The notes: a model not told the origin generated them from the sequence alone. DNA of 64,000 bases from JAWKIW01 sp041394145 (GCA_041394145.1 JAWKIW010000005.1:124001-188000), one strand, 5' to 3'; counted from the first letter of the stretch, positions 37,152 to 48,160 are shown. Made by a program: numbers and translations.

Positions 37152-37499
37152 TCAAAGCGCGAGGTGGAGCTTGATGGCGCGGTCGAGGTCCTCGATGAGG
37201 TCGGGCGGCACACGCCCGGCGACCGTGCCGACGCGGTCGATGGACACGGCACGGATCTGTTCCGCTTGTGCCTTCGAGGTCTGGTGGAGCCCGCAACGGT
37301 CGCTCGGCAGCAGGATCTGGAACGGGTACACGCGTGTGGTGTTCGTCGTGACGGGAACGACGGTGATCACACCGCGGCCCAGCTGCTCCGCCACACGGTT
37401 CGCGCCGTCGTTGCTGACCACCACCGCCGGTCGCCGCTTGTTCGCCTCAGCGCTGCGGGCGGGATCCAGGTCGACCCACACGATGTCGCCGCGACGCAT
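37152..37499 (-). CDS. MazF/PemK-type endoribonuclease toxin
   Basis: 115 residues. MRRGDIVWVDLDPARSAEANKRRPAVVVSNDGANR carries the conserved beta strands and the catalytic Arg after the K-R-P loop. VITVVPVTTNT with the conserved Thr and LLPSDRCGLHQTSKAQAEQIR complete the fold. It would cleave mRNA at short sequence sites. The start ATG shares one base with the antitoxin stop (TGATG). Confidence 0.94.
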   Translation of the reverse strand: MRRGDIVWVDLDPARSAEANKRRPAVVVSNDGANRVAEQLGRGVITVVPVTTNTTRVYPFQILLPSDRCGLHQTSKAQAEQIRAVSIDRVGTVAGRVPPDLIEDLDRAIKLHLAL

Positions 37500-37714
37500 C
37501 AGCCCAGTCCGTCGCCGACGACGGGCTCCCAATCAGCGGCGTCGGAGCCTTCCCACTCCGCCCATGCGGCGGCGTAGTCGTCGCCGAGCTCGGTTGCGCG
37601 AAGCAGCGACACGGCCCGGTGCACGACACCCGAGCGGGACTCGACGCCGTGCTCGGATGCGTAGGCGTCGATGAACTCGAGGTCTTCGTCTGGGATGCTC
37701 ACGCTCAGCTTCAC
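37499..37714 (-). CDS. Ribbon-helix-helix antitoxin
   Basis: 71 residues. The N-terminal VKLSVSIPDEDLEFIDAYAS and SRSGVVHRAVSLLR form a ribbon-helix-helix DNA-binding domain. The acidic, tryptophan-rich tail (AAAWAEWEGSDAADWEP) would mask the toxin, as in MazE/VapB-like pairs. The GTG start is supported by a -10 hexamer 7 bases upstream. Confidence 0.92.
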   Translation of the reverse strand: MKLSVSIPDEDLEFIDAYASEHGVESRSGVVHRAVSLLRATELGDDYAAAWAEWEGSDAADWEPVVGDGLG

Positions 37715-37721
37715 GAGCGCG

Positions 37722-37727
37722 ATGCTA
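37722..37727 (-). promoter_or_regulatory. -10 hexamer of toxin-antitoxin operon
   Basis: TAGCAT on the minus strand, 7 bases before the antitoxin GTG. Antitoxin autorepression here would be expected. The rest of the 37745-37983 gap holds no confident gene; a 26-residue hydrophobic minus-strand frame ending at 37801 is unsupported. Confidence 0.45.
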
Positions 37728-37983
37728 CCTGGGTCGGACCGCAACGGCTACCCCGGTACTACCGGGAGCCGTCCCGTGCATCCTGTCCCAGAACACGGCT
37801 TCAGGCGCCAATCCGCACGATCGACCAGGCAACCAGGCCCCCCACGCCCAAGATCGGCCCGGACATGGAGCCGGCGACCATGGCCCCGATGGGACCGAGC
37901 GTGACCCGGGTCGGGTTGTGCCCTCGAGGTGTGCCCTTCTCGCGCCCGGGGCCCCCGAAACCCCGGTATGGCAGGCTCCTCGG

Positions 37984-38865
<882 letters not shown>

Positions 38866-38889
38866 CTGCACACGACCACCGGGACGCCG

Positions 38890-39106
38890 TCAGGAGGGAT
38901 CCGGGGTGGACGCACTCGGGGCCCGAGGTCGGGTGGCGGTCAGCTCGTCTCGTCGGACGTCGCCCCTCGCGGGTGCCCTTCTCGAACTCGGCCTTGGCCG
39001 AGCCGAGGGATCGGGCGAGCTTCGGCAGCTGCGATCCGCCGAAGAGCAGGGCGACGACGGCCAGGACGATGAGGATGTCGGGGCCGATGATCTCGGCGAG
39101 CACCAT
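38890..39106 (-). CDS. tatA: Sec-independent translocase TatA (possible frameshift in tail)
   Basis: Pore-forming Tat component. MVLAEIIGPDILIVLAVVALLFG is the single membrane helix (in pieces), followed by GGSQLPKLARSLGSAKAEFEKGTREG, the amphipathic helix. SD AAGGAG lies 8 bases upstream. In the frame of the start, the protein would run on into the exonuclease gene antisense. A two-base loss near 38967 would instead give the short tail DVRRDELTATRPRAPSASTP and a stop at 38890 (72 residues), which I prefer. TACCCT at 39173-39178 is a candidate -10. Confidence 0.88.
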
Positions 39107-39296
39107 GGCTGGCTCCTTGGGGTGGAGGGAAGCGTCGGTGCCCGCCCAACGCCGGTGTGATGGCCCGTGGAGAGGGTAGCCACCCACCGGTGGGTGGAGC
39201 GATCGGTGCCCGATCGCCGGCGCCGACGACGGGGTCGACGGGTCGATCGTCGACGCCGATCGGGCTGGAGGCGGACGGATCGGCGGCGCCGCTCGG

Positions 39297-40388
39297 TCAG
39301 CGGCGGTGCAGCTCGGTGGCGAAGATGTCGGCGAGCTCGTGGGGTGGCACCCGCTCGAGCTGGTCGTAGGTGCACGACGACGGCTGCCGGTCGGGCCGCC
39401 AGCGCTGGAAGCGGGCCGTGTGGCGGAAGCGGTCGCCCTGCAGGTGCTCGTAGGCGACCTCGACCACCCGCTCGATGCGCACCGGCGTGAACGAGAGGTC
39501 CTTGCCGGCGTCCCAGCGCGAGCCCGGTCCCGGACGGCGCCCGGGCGTCGCCCCGTCAGGGGCGGACATCTCGGCCCACTGGCGCCACGGGTGGCCCTCG
39601 AGGGCGCCCTCGGTCAGCGGGGCGAGGTCGGCGGCCAGCTCACGGCGGCGGGCCTCGGAGAACGACGAGGCCACGCCGACGTGGTGCAGCGTCCCCGCCT
39701 CGTCGTAGAGCCCGAGCAGCAGCGATCCCACGCCGTCACCGCTCTTGTGGGTGCGGAACCCCGCCACGACGCAGTCGGCCGTGCGCTGGTGCTTGACCTT
39801 GACCAGCACCCGCTTGTCGGGCTGGTACGGGGCCGCCGTCGGCTTGGCGACGACACCGTCGAGCCCCGCCCCCTCGAAGCGCACGAACCAGTCGGCCGCC
39901 AGCTCGCGGTCAGCAGTGATCGGCGTGAGGTGCAGCGGTGCCCGCAGACCCCCGGCCACCTCCTCCAGCAGTCGGCGCCGTTCGCCGAACGGCTCGGCGA
40001 GCAGGGAGCGATCAGCGAGCGCCAGCAGATCGAAGGCGACGAACGACGCCGGGGTGGTCTCGGCCAGCATGCGCACCCGTGAGTCGGCCGGGTGGATCCG
40101 TTGGCTCAGGGCGTCGAAGTCGAGTCCGTGATCGGTGGCGACGACGAGCTCGCCATCCACGACGCAGCGCGTCGGCAGCTGCACCCGGAGCGGGCCGACC
40201 AGCTCGGGGAAGTAGCGGGTCAGCGGCCGCTCGTTGCGAGAGCCGAGCACCACCTCGTCGCCGTCGCGGAACACGATGCAGCGGAATCCGTCCCACTTCG
40301 GCTCGTACAGCACCGAGCCCGCCGGCGGCAGGTCGCGCGCCGCCTTGCACAGCATCGGCTTCACGGGTGGCATGACGGGGAGGTCCAC
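39297..40388 (-). CDS. ATP-dependent DNA ligase (LigC/LigD-ligase type)
   Basis: 363 residues. The adenylation site is LYEPKWDGFRCIVFRDG (K of KWDG is the AMP acceptor). SRNERPLTRYFPEL, VVDGELVV, SFVAFDLLAL, EGLDGVVAK-like GAGLDGVVAKPTAAPYQPDK and RVLVKVKHQRTADCVVAGF are nucleotidyltransferase motifs III-V, followed by the OB-fold. No LigD polymerase or nuclease domain is fused. It likely acts in double-strand-break or base-excision repair beside the NAD ligase. GTG 40388 is chosen because a -10 hexamer lies 8 bases upstream; ATG 40373 is the alternative. Confidence 0.94.
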   Translation of the reverse strand: MDLPVMPPVKPMLCKAARDLPPAGSVLYEPKWDGFRCIVFRDGDEVVLGSRNERPLTRYFPELVGPLRVQLPTRCVVDGELVVATDHGLDFDALSQRIHPADSRVRMLAETTPASFVAFDLLALADRSLLAEPFGERRRLLEEVAGGLRAPLHLTPITADRELAADWFVRFEGAGLDGVVAKPTAAPYQPDKRVLVKVKHQRTADCVVAGFRTHKSGDGVGSLLLGLYDEAGTLHHVGVASSFSEARRRELAADLAPLTEGALEGHPWRQWAEMSAPDGATPGRRPGPGSRWDAGKDLSFTPVRIERVVEVAYEHLQGDRFRHTARFQRWRPDRQPSSCTYDQLERVPPHELADIFATELHRR

Positions 40389-40396
40389 GGTCGGCC

Positions 40397-40402
40397 ACCG
40401 TA
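40397..40402 (-). promoter_or_regulatory. -10 hexamer of ligase gene
   Basis: TACGGT on the minus strand, 8 bases before GTG 40388. Confidence 0.45.
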
Positions 40403-40551
40403 GCGACGGTCCGGCGCTGCGGGGGCTGCCGCCCCGGTCAGGCCGTCGCCGACGGGGGATCGGGTGCCCGCTCGGCCCGGTCGACCAAGATGGGACGGCG
40501 GGCACCCCGCCCGCGGCCGCGCCGGTAGGCCTCGAGGTGGAGGAGACGGTC

Positions 40552-40893
40552 ATGTCGATCCGAAAGCTGCTGCTCGCCGGCGCCATGGCGGTCGCCGTCG
40601 TGGCGACGGTCGGCACGGCGGTCGGCACCGCGGTCGCCGACGTCGCCCCACCGCCATCGAGGGAGTCCACCACCACCTCGTCGGCGACGTCCCCGCGGGC
40701 ACCGGGAACCGTCGTCCGCGCCGAGCCGAGCAGCGGTGACGCCGTCTCCCAGGCGCAGCTGGCCGAGGTGAACAGCGAGCTCGACCGCACCCGGTCCACC
40801 GCCACCATCGCCCTCGTGCTGGCCGTCCTGGCCCTGCTGCTCGCCGTGATCGGTGTGGTCCTGGCGCGCACGGGCCGTCGCCGGGCGCCCTGA
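40552..40893 (+). CDS. Small secreted or membrane protein
   Basis: 113 residues. N-terminal signal or membrane segment (LLLAGAMAVAVVATVGTAVG), a Ser/Thr/Pro-rich stretch (ESTTTSSATSPRAPG), a short helix, then a C-terminal membrane segment (IALVLAVLALLLAVIGVVLA) ending in a basic tail RTGRRRAP, like a stop-transfer or sorting anchor. GGAGGAG ribosome site. Function unknown. Confidence 0.65.
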   Translation: MSIRKLLLAGAMAVAVVATVGTAVGTAVADVAPPPSRESTTTSSATSPRAPGTVVRAEPSSGDAVSQAQLAEVNSELDRTRSTATIALVLAVLALLLAVIGVVLARTGRRRAP

Positions 40894-40921
40894 GCAGCCG
40901 TCGTCGCGACCGGGGGACGGC

Positions 40922-41467
40922 TCAGCGGGCGGCGGTGCCGTCCGCTTCGTCCCGGCCCTCGTCGGACGACGATGCGAGCAGGTCGGCCCGCGCCCGGGCG
41001 ACCCGGGAGCGGATGGTGCCGATCGGGCATCCGACGACCTCGGCGGCCTCGGCGTAGCCGAGTCCCAGCACCTGGGTGAGCACGAAGGCGGTGCGCCGGT
41101 CCGCGTCGAGGCCGGCGATCAGGTCGTGCAGGTCGCTGGCCGGCGTGGCATCGGCGACGTGCTCCACGGGTTCGGCCGCCAGTCGGCTTCGGAGATGGCG
41201 CCGTCGGTGCGTCGCTCGGAGGGCGTCCATGCAGGTGTGGCGGGCGACGGAGAGCAGCCAGGTGCGGGCCGACGACTCCGCCCGGAACGACGGCAGCGCC
41301 TTGATGGCCCGCAGGTAGGTGTCCTGGGTGAGGTCGTCGGCGTGCTGGCGGTCGACCAGGTAGGCGCACAGGCGCCAGACCTCGGGCTGGGTGCGCCGCA
41401 CGAACGAGGTGAGGGCCAGGCGATCGCCGTCGGCGGCGTCGAGCGCCAGGCGGGTCAGGTCGTCCAC
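40922..41467 (-). CDS. ECF-type sigma factor
   Basis: 181 residues. Region 2 includes PEVWRLCAYLVDRQHADDLTQ and DTYLRAIKALPSFRAESSAR with TWLLSVARHTCMD. Region 4 is AFVLTQVLGLGYAEAAEVVG plus CPIGTIRSRVARARADL, the recognition helix. GTG 41467 gives a normal-length protein; the frame extends upstream but without family sequence. It is divergent from a zinc-finger anti-sigma gene, its likely partner. Confidence 0.93.
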   Translation of the reverse strand: MDDLTRLALDAADGDRLALTSFVRRTQPEVWRLCAYLVDRQHADDLTQDTYLRAIKALPSFRAESSARTWLLSVARHTCMDALRATHRRRHLRSRLAAEPVEHVADATPASDLHDLIAGLDADRRTAFVLTQVLGLGYAEAAEVVGCPIGTIRSRVARARADLLASSSDEGRDEADGTAAR

Positions 41468-41582
41468 CGGGACATTGTTCCCGAGGCCATCCGCTGGGCG
41501 CGAATCGCGAAGGTCCCCTTGCCGCCGGGACCTTCGGCCGTGGTCCGGGAACCAAACCGGCGCCGCCGGCGACACATCCCAC
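41468..41582. promoter_or_regulatory. Divergent sigma/anti-sigma promoter region
   Basis: 115 bases. GGGAACC at 41547-41553 is a typical ECF -35 (GGAAC core), 30 bases before the anti-sigma ATG. GGGAAC at the other end (minus strand, 41474-41479) could play the same role for the sigma gene. This arrangement suggests autoregulation. Confidence 0.4.
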
Positions 41583-42230
41583 ATGCGCTGCCTGACGTCG
41601 CGAGAGCTGCTGTCCGCCCGTCTCGACGGCGAGACGACCGAGATCGAGGACGAGGCCCTCGACGCGCACCTGTCGTCGTGCCCGGCGTGCTCGACCTACG
41701 CCGGCGCCGCCGAGCGCCAGCACCGTGAGGTCCGCCTCCACGCCGCAGAGCAGGTCCCCGACCTGTCGGGTGCGATCCTGCGGTCGGCCGGCGTGGCACC
41801 CGGGAGCGCGCTGAAGGTGGCGCACCGCCGGACCACCCTGCTCGGGACGGCCCGCTACGGGCTGCTGGTGATCGGCGTCGTCCAGATCCTGCTGGCGGTG
41901 CACGGGCTGCTGGACACCGCCGGCCTGCACGCTGATCGTCACCTCGAGGGCTGGGATCTCGCCTTCGGGGTGGGCCTGCTCGTCGTGGCCTGGCAGCCCG
42001 AGCGCGCCCGCGGACTCCTGCCGATGGCGGTGGCCCTGGCCGCCGTGATGGTGGCCACCGCGGTCCTCGACGTCGTCGACGGTCACACGGGGGCCATGGG
42101 TGAGGCGTCGCACCTCGTGGAGGTCGTCGGCGTCGCCCTGCTGTGGCTGGTCGCCTGGGCGAACGGGCGCCGGGCGGCGCGCACCTCGTCGATCCGGTGG
42201 CCCGCCAGACGGCTCGGGCCCGCCATGTGA
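41583..42230 (+). CDS. Zinc-finger anti-sigma factor with membrane domain
   Basis: 215 residues. The N-terminal anti-sigma domain has RELLSARLDGETTEIEDEAL and the zinc motif HLSSCPACSTY (HxxxCxxC). The C-terminal half has about four membrane segments (YGLLVIGVVQILLAVHGLL, LAFGVGLLVVAW, LLPMAVALAAVMVATAVL, VEVVGVALLWLVAW). It would hold the sigma factor at the membrane until a redox or envelope signal releases it. Confidence 0.9.
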   Translation: MRCLTSRELLSARLDGETTEIEDEALDAHLSSCPACSTYAGAAERQHREVRLHAAEQVPDLSGAILRSAGVAPGSALKVAHRRTTLLGTARYGLLVIGVVQILLAVHGLLDTAGLHADRHLEGWDLAFGVGLLVVAWQPERARGLLPMAVALAAVMVATAVLDVVDGHTGAMGEASHLVEVVGVALLWLVAWANGRRAARTSSIRWPARRLGPAM

Positions 42231-42292
42231 GTCGTCGCTACGCCGTGGCGGCGAGGCCGCAGCCGCATTTCAGCCGTCGCGAGGGCCACCGG

Positions 42293-42298
42293 TAGGCT
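42293..42298 (+). promoter_or_regulatory. -10 hexamer of carboxylase beta gene
   Basis: TAGGCT, 9 bases before the ATG at 42308. Confidence 0.5.
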
Positions 42299-42307
42299 CC
42301 GGACCCT

Positions 42308-43861
<1,554 letters not shown>

Positions 43862-43884
43862 CGGCCGGACCGCCAGGGCGGAGT

Positions 43885-43909
43885 CCATCCATCACCTGTG
43901 GTTGGATGG
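43885..43909 (+). promoter_or_regulatory. Hairpin covering hydrolase start codon
   Basis: CCATCCA and TGGATGG pair with an 11-base loop; the 3' arm contains the ATG of the next gene. It could be a weak terminator for the carboxylase gene or could mask the start. Confidence 0.35.
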
Positions 43910-44730
43910 CGCCCGTGCCGACGGCGACGGTGCGAGGGATCGAGGTCCACTACCGGCGCTCCGGCGCCGGGCCCCGGCTCCTGCTCATCACGGGCACGGG
44001 CTCGTCGCTGCGCGAGAGCGCCGTGCTGCTCGAGCCGTTCGCCGAGGTGTTCGACCTGCTCGCCTACGACCAGCGTGGGCTGGGCGAGACCACCGTTCCC
44101 GATCGCCCGCCGACCATGGCCGACTACGCCGCCGACGCCGCCGCGCTCGCCGACAGCCTGGGTTGGAACTCGTTCCGCGTCGTGGGCATCAGCTTCGGCG
44201 GGATGGTGGCGCAGGAGCTCGCCGTGACGTGGCCCGAGCGCGTCGAGCGCCTCGCCCTCGTGTGCACCTCGCCGGGCGGCACCGGCGCCGACGGTGCCGC
44301 CCTCTCGTCGTACCCGCTGCACGAGCTCGACGACCTCCCCCTCGAGGAGCGCGTCCGGGTCGGACGCGAGATCCTCGACCGTCGCTTCACCGACGACTGG
44401 CTCGCCGACCATCCGTCGGACCGCTTCATCGCCGACGTCTTCGAGCAGCGGGTCCGTGCGCCGCGCACCGACGAGCAGCGTCGCGGTGAGCGCCTCCAGC
44501 TCGAGGCCCGTCGTCACCACGACGTCCTCGACCGCCTCCCGGCCATCTCGTGCCCCACGCTGGTCGCCGCCGGTCGCTACGACGCCACGGCGCCGCCCGC
44601 CAACAGCGAGGCCATCGCCGCCCGGGTGCCCGGGGCGGAGCTGCGCCTCTACGAGGGCGGCCACGTCTTCTTCTTCCAGGACCCGACGGCGCTGCCGGAC
44701 ATCGTCGGCTTCCTCTCGGGCGCGCCGTAG
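43906..44730 (+). CDS. Alpha/beta hydrolase
   Basis: 274 residues. Oxyanion region LLLITGTGSS, nucleophile elbow GISFGGMVAQ (Ser near residue 97), acidic residue in LVAAGRYDATAPP and catalytic His in YEGGHVFFFQD. No signal peptide. The substrate is open: esterase, enol-lactone hydrolase-like or thioesterase. It sits between carboxylase beta and epsilon genes, so action on an acyl-CoA or its hydrolysis product is possible. Confidence 0.9.
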   Translation: MAPVPTATVRGIEVHYRRSGAGPRLLLITGTGSSLRESAVLLEPFAEVFDLLAYDQRGLGETTVPDRPPTMADYAADAAALADSLGWNSFRVVGISFGGMVAQELAVTWPERVERLALVCTSPGGTGADGAALSSYPLHELDDLPLEERVRVGREILDRRFTDDWLADHPSDRFIADVFEQRVRAPRTDEQRRGERLQLEARRHHDVLDRLPAISCPTLVAAGRYDATAPPANSEAIAARVPGAELRLYEGGHVFFFQDPTALPDIVGFLSGAP

Positions 44731-44827
44731 CGAGGTGGCGGTGGCGGACGTGTGCGGGACGCCGCCGGTCGCCTAGGGTCGCGGCGGGCCGTGGGCGCTC
44801 CACCCCGCCGACGCGGCCTCGTCTGCC

Positions 44828-45019
44828 ATGACCGACTCCGTGACGCCCTCGATCGCTCCCGATCCCACGCCCGAGGAGGCGGCCGCCATCGTGGCGGCGC
44901 TGCAGCTGACGATGCCCTCGGGTGGCAGCGTGGCGCCGGTGCCGGCGGAGATGCCGCGCTGGCGGTTCTCGGGTCGCTGGTGGACCAAGCCGGTCCCCCA
45001 GCGCCGCGATCGCCCCTGA
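44828..45019 (+). CDS. Acyl-CoA carboxylase epsilon-like subunit
   Basis: 63 residues. PDPTPEEAAAIVAALQL matches the conserved helix of actinobacterial AccE/PccE subunits, which bind the beta subunit, and the tail WRFSGRWW carries the terminal tryptophans. TAGGGT at 44774-44779 is a candidate -10, giving a leader of about 40 bases. Its nearness to the beta subunit supports the call. Confidence 0.75.
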   Translation: MTDSVTPSIAPDPTPEEAAAIVAALQLTMPSGGSVAPVPAEMPRWRFSGRWWTKPVPQRRDRP

Positions 45020-45046
45020 CGCCGCAGCGATCGCCCCTGACGCCGC
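45006..45046. repeat. 20-bp tandem duplication at gene end
   Basis: GCGATCGCCCCTGACGCCGC occurs twice with a 21-base period. The first copy contains the stop codon of the epsilon-like gene. It looks like a small recent duplication. Confidence 0.8.
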
Positions 45047-45059
45047 CGCGCCGGCGGGG

Positions 45060-45443
45060 TCAGACGGCCTTGAGGCGGTCGAGGACCTTGTTGAGCAGGG
45101 CCACGTCGGGCCGCTCGTGCTGCTCCTCGGTGAGGGAGACCTGGCTGAGCGTCAGGTACTTCTCCTTCACGAGGTCGCCCGACAGGATCATGGCGACCAG
45201 CAGCGGCATCTTCGTCTTCGCGGCGATCTCGGCGACCGAGGTGTTCTCGCCGGCCAGGCCGAGGATCTCGCGGTGCTCGATCTTGAGGCCCCACTGGTTG
45301 GCGGCCATGCCGCGAGCGGTGACCTTGACCAGGGCCTCGATGCGGATGTCGATGTCGGGCCGGGTGCGACCGTCGACCACCTGGTACCAGCGCGGCCGGA
45401 CGCGTCGGGCGAACCGGTCGTCGTCATCGAAGTCGTGGTCCAT
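45060..45443 (-). CDS. DUF742 family protein
   Basis: 127 residues beginning MDHDFDDDDRFARRVRPRWY. VVDGRTRPDIDIRIEALVKV, LKIEHREILGLAGENTSVAE and IAAKTKMPLLVAMILSGDLV are the winged-helix-like DUF742 core found in actinobacterial roadblock/GTPase systems. The usual partners (histidine kinase, roadblock protein, small GTPase) are absent nearby, so it may act alone as a regulator. A TACGCT hexamer at 45516-45521 is a candidate -10 upstream. Confidence 0.8.
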   Translation of the reverse strand: MDHDFDDDDRFARRVRPRWYQVVDGRTRPDIDIRIEALVKVTARGMAANQWGLKIEHREILGLAGENTSVAEIAAKTKMPLLVAMILSGDLVKEKYLTLSQVSLTEEQHERPDVALLNKVLDRLKAV

Positions 45444-45549
45444 GGTCACTCTCGATCTCGGCGCCCACGGTGCCGCCGGGGTCGCCTGCTCGTCCCGCCC
45501 ACTGAGATGGTCGACAGCGTAGGCGCGATCGTTGAGGCCCGCCATGAGA

Positions 45550-45567
45550 ATGGGCCGAACGGCCCAT
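45550..45567. promoter_or_regulatory. Perfect palindrome ATGGGCCG-AA-CGGCCCAT
   Basis: An 8-bp perfect inverted repeat with a 2-base centre, in the 194-base divergent gap between the DUF742 and phosphoesterase genes. The core GGCCGNNCGGCC also occurs at 26044-26055, again in a divergent promoter region. It could be an operator half-site pair or a small hairpin. Confidence 0.4.
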
Positions 45568-45637
45568 GTCGTCGGCGAGCCCGTGCGCCGGGCGTGCCGA
45601 CGGGGCCGACGGACGGGTGGCGTGCGAGGATGGGCCC

Positions 45638-46645
45638 ATGGAGCTGACCACGGTGGCCGACGACGAGGCGGTGGTCCACGACGGCCTCGTCGTGCGCACC
45701 TACGAGGGGCTCGAGCCCGATCACGTCTACGAGTACGACGGCTTCGTCTTCCGGACGCTGCCGCGGCCCGGTGGGGAGCTGCTCGCCCGGTTCGTCACCG
45801 TCAACGACGTGCACTTCGGCGAGACCGAGTGCGGCATCATCGAGGGCCTCGAGATGGGGCCCATCTTCTCGGTCGAGGAGGGGGCCGAGCCGTACCCGGA
45901 GATCATGAACCGGAGCGCCATCGCCGAGATCGAGCAGGTCGACCCCGACGCCGTGCTGGTGAAGGGCGACCTCACCTCCAACGGGACCCTCGACGAGTAC
46001 GAGGCGTTCCTGTCCTTCTACGAGCCCGCCTTCGGCGACCGGCTGTTCCACGTCCGGGGCAACCACGACTCGTACCACGGCGGCACCTATGCGGCCGACC
46101 CCCACCAGGCCGTCGAGCTGCCCGGCGTCACCCTCGCGCTCATCGACACGTCGCGTGCCGCCCACGCCAACGGCTGGGTCCCGGGGGAGACGCTCGCCTG
46201 GTTGCGTGACCTCGCGACCACCGCCGACGGCCCGGTGCTCGTGTTCGGCCACCACCACATCTGGAGCCCCGAATCGGCCCAGCGACCCGAGAACTACTTC
46301 GGCATCGTGCCCGACGACTCCGAGCGGCTGGTCGAGGTGGTCGCCGCCCACCCCAACATCCGCGGCTACTTCGCCGGCCACACCCACCGCAACCGCGTGC
46401 GTCGCTTCGGGCTGACCCACGACGTGCCCTGGGTCGAGGTCGCCTGCGTCAAGGACTTCCCGGGCTCGTGGGCCGAGTACCGCGTCTACGACGAGGGCAT
46501 CGTGCAGATCCATCGCCGCATCTCGTCGCCCGAGGCGCTCGAGTGGACCGAGAAGACCCGGCACATGTACGAAGGCACCTACTTCGAGTACGCGTTCGGC
46601 GACCTCACCGACCGCTGCTTCCTCCTCCCCACGAAGGTGCCATGA
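45638..46645 (+). CDS. Calcineurin-like metallophosphoesterase
   Basis: 335 residues with all five metal-binding blocks: VNDVHFGE (DxH), VLVKGDLTSNG (GD), VRGNHDSYHG (GNHD), VFGHHHIW and FAGHTHRNR. No signal peptide. The family covers cyclic-nucleotide and phospholipid phosphodiesterases; the spacing resembles the CpdA/GpdQ group. The ATG follows GAGG; a start 27 bases earlier is possible. First of a three-gene overlapping operon with a membrane protein and a CoA transferase. Confidence 0.9.
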   Translation: MELTTVADDEAVVHDGLVVRTYEGLEPDHVYEYDGFVFRTLPRPGGELLARFVTVNDVHFGETECGIIEGLEMGPIFSVEEGAEPYPEIMNRSAIAEIEQVDPDAVLVKGDLTSNGTLDEYEAFLSFYEPAFGDRLFHVRGNHDSYHGGTYAADPHQAVELPGVTLALIDTSRAAHANGWVPGETLAWLRDLATTADGPVLVFGHHHIWSPESAQRPENYFGIVPDDSERLVEVVAAHPNIRGYFAGHTHRNRVRRFGLTHDVPWVEVACVKDFPGSWAEYRVYDEGIVQIHRRISSPEALEWTEKTRHMYEGTYFEYAFGDLTDRCFLLPTKVP

Positions 46646-46974
46646 CCGATCAGCCCACCCCTGTCCTCGAACGTGGCGAGGCCCGCCTCTACATCGTCGG
46701 CTCCGCCTTCCAGGCGTTGGCGTTCGGCCTGCTGGTGGTGGTGGTGGTGTCGATGTTCTCCAGCGGCGCCTGGGTCATCCCGGCGCTGTTCGGTGCGCTG
46801 ATCTCGGTGTTCATCGGCAACGTGTTCATCGTGCAGGTGCGCCTCAAGCTGCGCGAGCGGGGCGCGCTGCCCGACGAGGGCGAGGTCACCCCCGAGCAGC
46901 GCACGCTGGCCCGCAAGCTGCTGGTGCCGTTCTCGCTCATGACCGACGCCCGCATGGCCAACCGCAGGGCGTGA
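46642..46974 (+). CDS. Small membrane protein
   Basis: 110 residues with two membrane helices (FQALAFGLLVVVVVSMFSSG and ALFGALISVFIGNVFIVQV) and a charged C-terminal tail. Both ends overlap neighbours by four bases (ATGA and GTGA), so it is made in step with the phosphoesterase and the CoA transferase. Function unknown. Confidence 0.75.
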   Translation: MTDQPTPVLERGEARLYIVGSAFQALAFGLLVVVVVSMFSSGAWVIPALFGALISVFIGNVFIVQVRLKLRERGALPDEGEVTPEQRTLARKLLVPFSLMTDARMANRRA

Positions 46975-48149
46975 ACCCCGCACGGCCGCGGCGCCGGTCC
47001 ACGGCGGGGCCCCTCGCCGACCTGCGGGTGGTCGACCTGGCCACGGTCCTCGCCGGTCCGGGCTGCGCCCGGTACCTCGCCGACTTCGGCGCCGACGTCG
47101 TCAAGGTCGAGGCCCCGGCCGGCGACTCGCTGCGCAACATGGGCTGGCGCGACCCCCGCGACGACGTGTCGCTGTTCTGGAAGCTGGCTGGGCGCAACAA
47201 GCGCTGCATCGCCCTCGATCTGAAGGACGCCGACGACCTCGACGTCTGCCGGCGCCTGATCGACTCGGCCGACGTGCTGGTCGAGAACCTGCGGCCCGGC
47301 AAGCTCGAGGCGCTCGGGTTGGCGCCGGCCGAGCTGCTGACCCGCAACCCGGGGCTGGTGATCACGCGGGTGACCGGCTTCGGCCAGGACGGGCCCTACG
47401 CCGACAAGCCCGGCTTCGCCACCATCGCCGAGGCCATGTCGGGGTTCGCCGCCATCAACGGCGAGCCCGACGGGGCGCCGCTGCTGCCGCCCATCGCCCT
47501 CACCGACGAGGTCACGGCGGTGGTCGCCGCCTTCGCCACCATGGTGGCCGTGCACAGCGGGGTCGGGCAGGTGGTCGACGTGAGCCTGCTCGAGTCCCTG
47601 TTCCAGCTGATGGGACCGCTGCCCGCGGCGTGGGGGCTGCTGGGCTACGAGCAGCCGCGCCTCGGCGCCGGCATCCCCTACACCGTTCCCCGCAACACCT
47701 ACCGCTGCGCCGACGATCGGTGGGTGGCCGTGTCGACCTCGGCCGACTCGGTGGCCCGTCGGGTGGTGGAGCTGGTCGGCGTGGGCGGCGACGAGCGCTT
47801 CGCCACCTTCGCCGGTCGGGTCGAGCACCGCGACGAGCTCGACGCCGTGGTGGCGGCCTGGATCGCGGCGCGCACCCGCGACGAGGTGCTGGCCGCGTTC
47901 GAGGCTGCGGAGGCCGCCGCCGCTCCGGTGCTGTCGGTGGGCGAGCTGGTGGCCGACCCCCACGCCGTCGCCCGCGCGATGGTGGTCGAGGTCGACGGCG
48001 TCCCGATGCAGGGCCTGGTGGCGCGGCTGTCGGCCACCCCGGGGGCGATCCGCTGGGCGGGCCGCCCCCGAGGGGCCGACGAGGCCGAGATCCGCGCCGA
48101 GCTCGACGGCTCGGCGGATCGTCCAGGTGGCGTCACCGATCCGCGCTGA
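46971..48149 (+). CDS. CaiB/BaiF family CoA transferase
   Basis: 392-residue class III CoA transferase. LRVVDLATVLAGPGCARYLAD, DFGADVVKVEAP, NKRCIALDLKD, LVENLRPGKLEALG and the catalytic Asp region PIALTDEVTAVVAAF are present. The family moves CoA between free acids and acyl-CoAs (formate/oxalate, carnitine, mesaconate and others). Given the ethylmalonyl-CoA enzymes nearby, a role in C4-C5 acyl-CoA exchange is possible but unproven. Confidence 0.92.
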   Translation: MNPARPRRRSTAGPLADLRVVDLATVLAGPGCARYLADFGADVVKVEAPAGDSLRNMGWRDPRDDVSLFWKLAGRNKRCIALDLKDADDLDVCRRLIDSADVLVENLRPGKLEALGLAPAELLTRNPGLVITRVTGFGQDGPYADKPGFATIAEAMSGFAAINGEPDGAPLLPPIALTDEVTAVVAAFATMVAVHSGVGQVVDVSLLESLFQLMGPLPAAWGLLGYEQPRLGAGIPYTVPRNTYRCADDRWVAVSTSADSVARRVVELVGVGGDERFATFAGRVEHRDELDAVVAAWIAARTRDEVLAAFEAAEAAAAPVLSVGELVADPHAVARAMVVEVDGVPMQGLVARLSATPGAIRWAGRPRGADEAEIRAELDGSADRPGGVTDPR

Positions 48150-48160
48150 TCGGTGCCGCC

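Noticed and set aside
37801..37983. Small hydrophobic minus-strand gene upstream of the exonuclease gene
   Set aside because: Only a 26-residue frame from the first ATG, no ribosome site and no family match.
44791..44830. Leaderless start for the epsilon-like gene at GTG 44791 after TAGGGT
   Set aside because: The GTG is not in frame with the epsilon-like protein.
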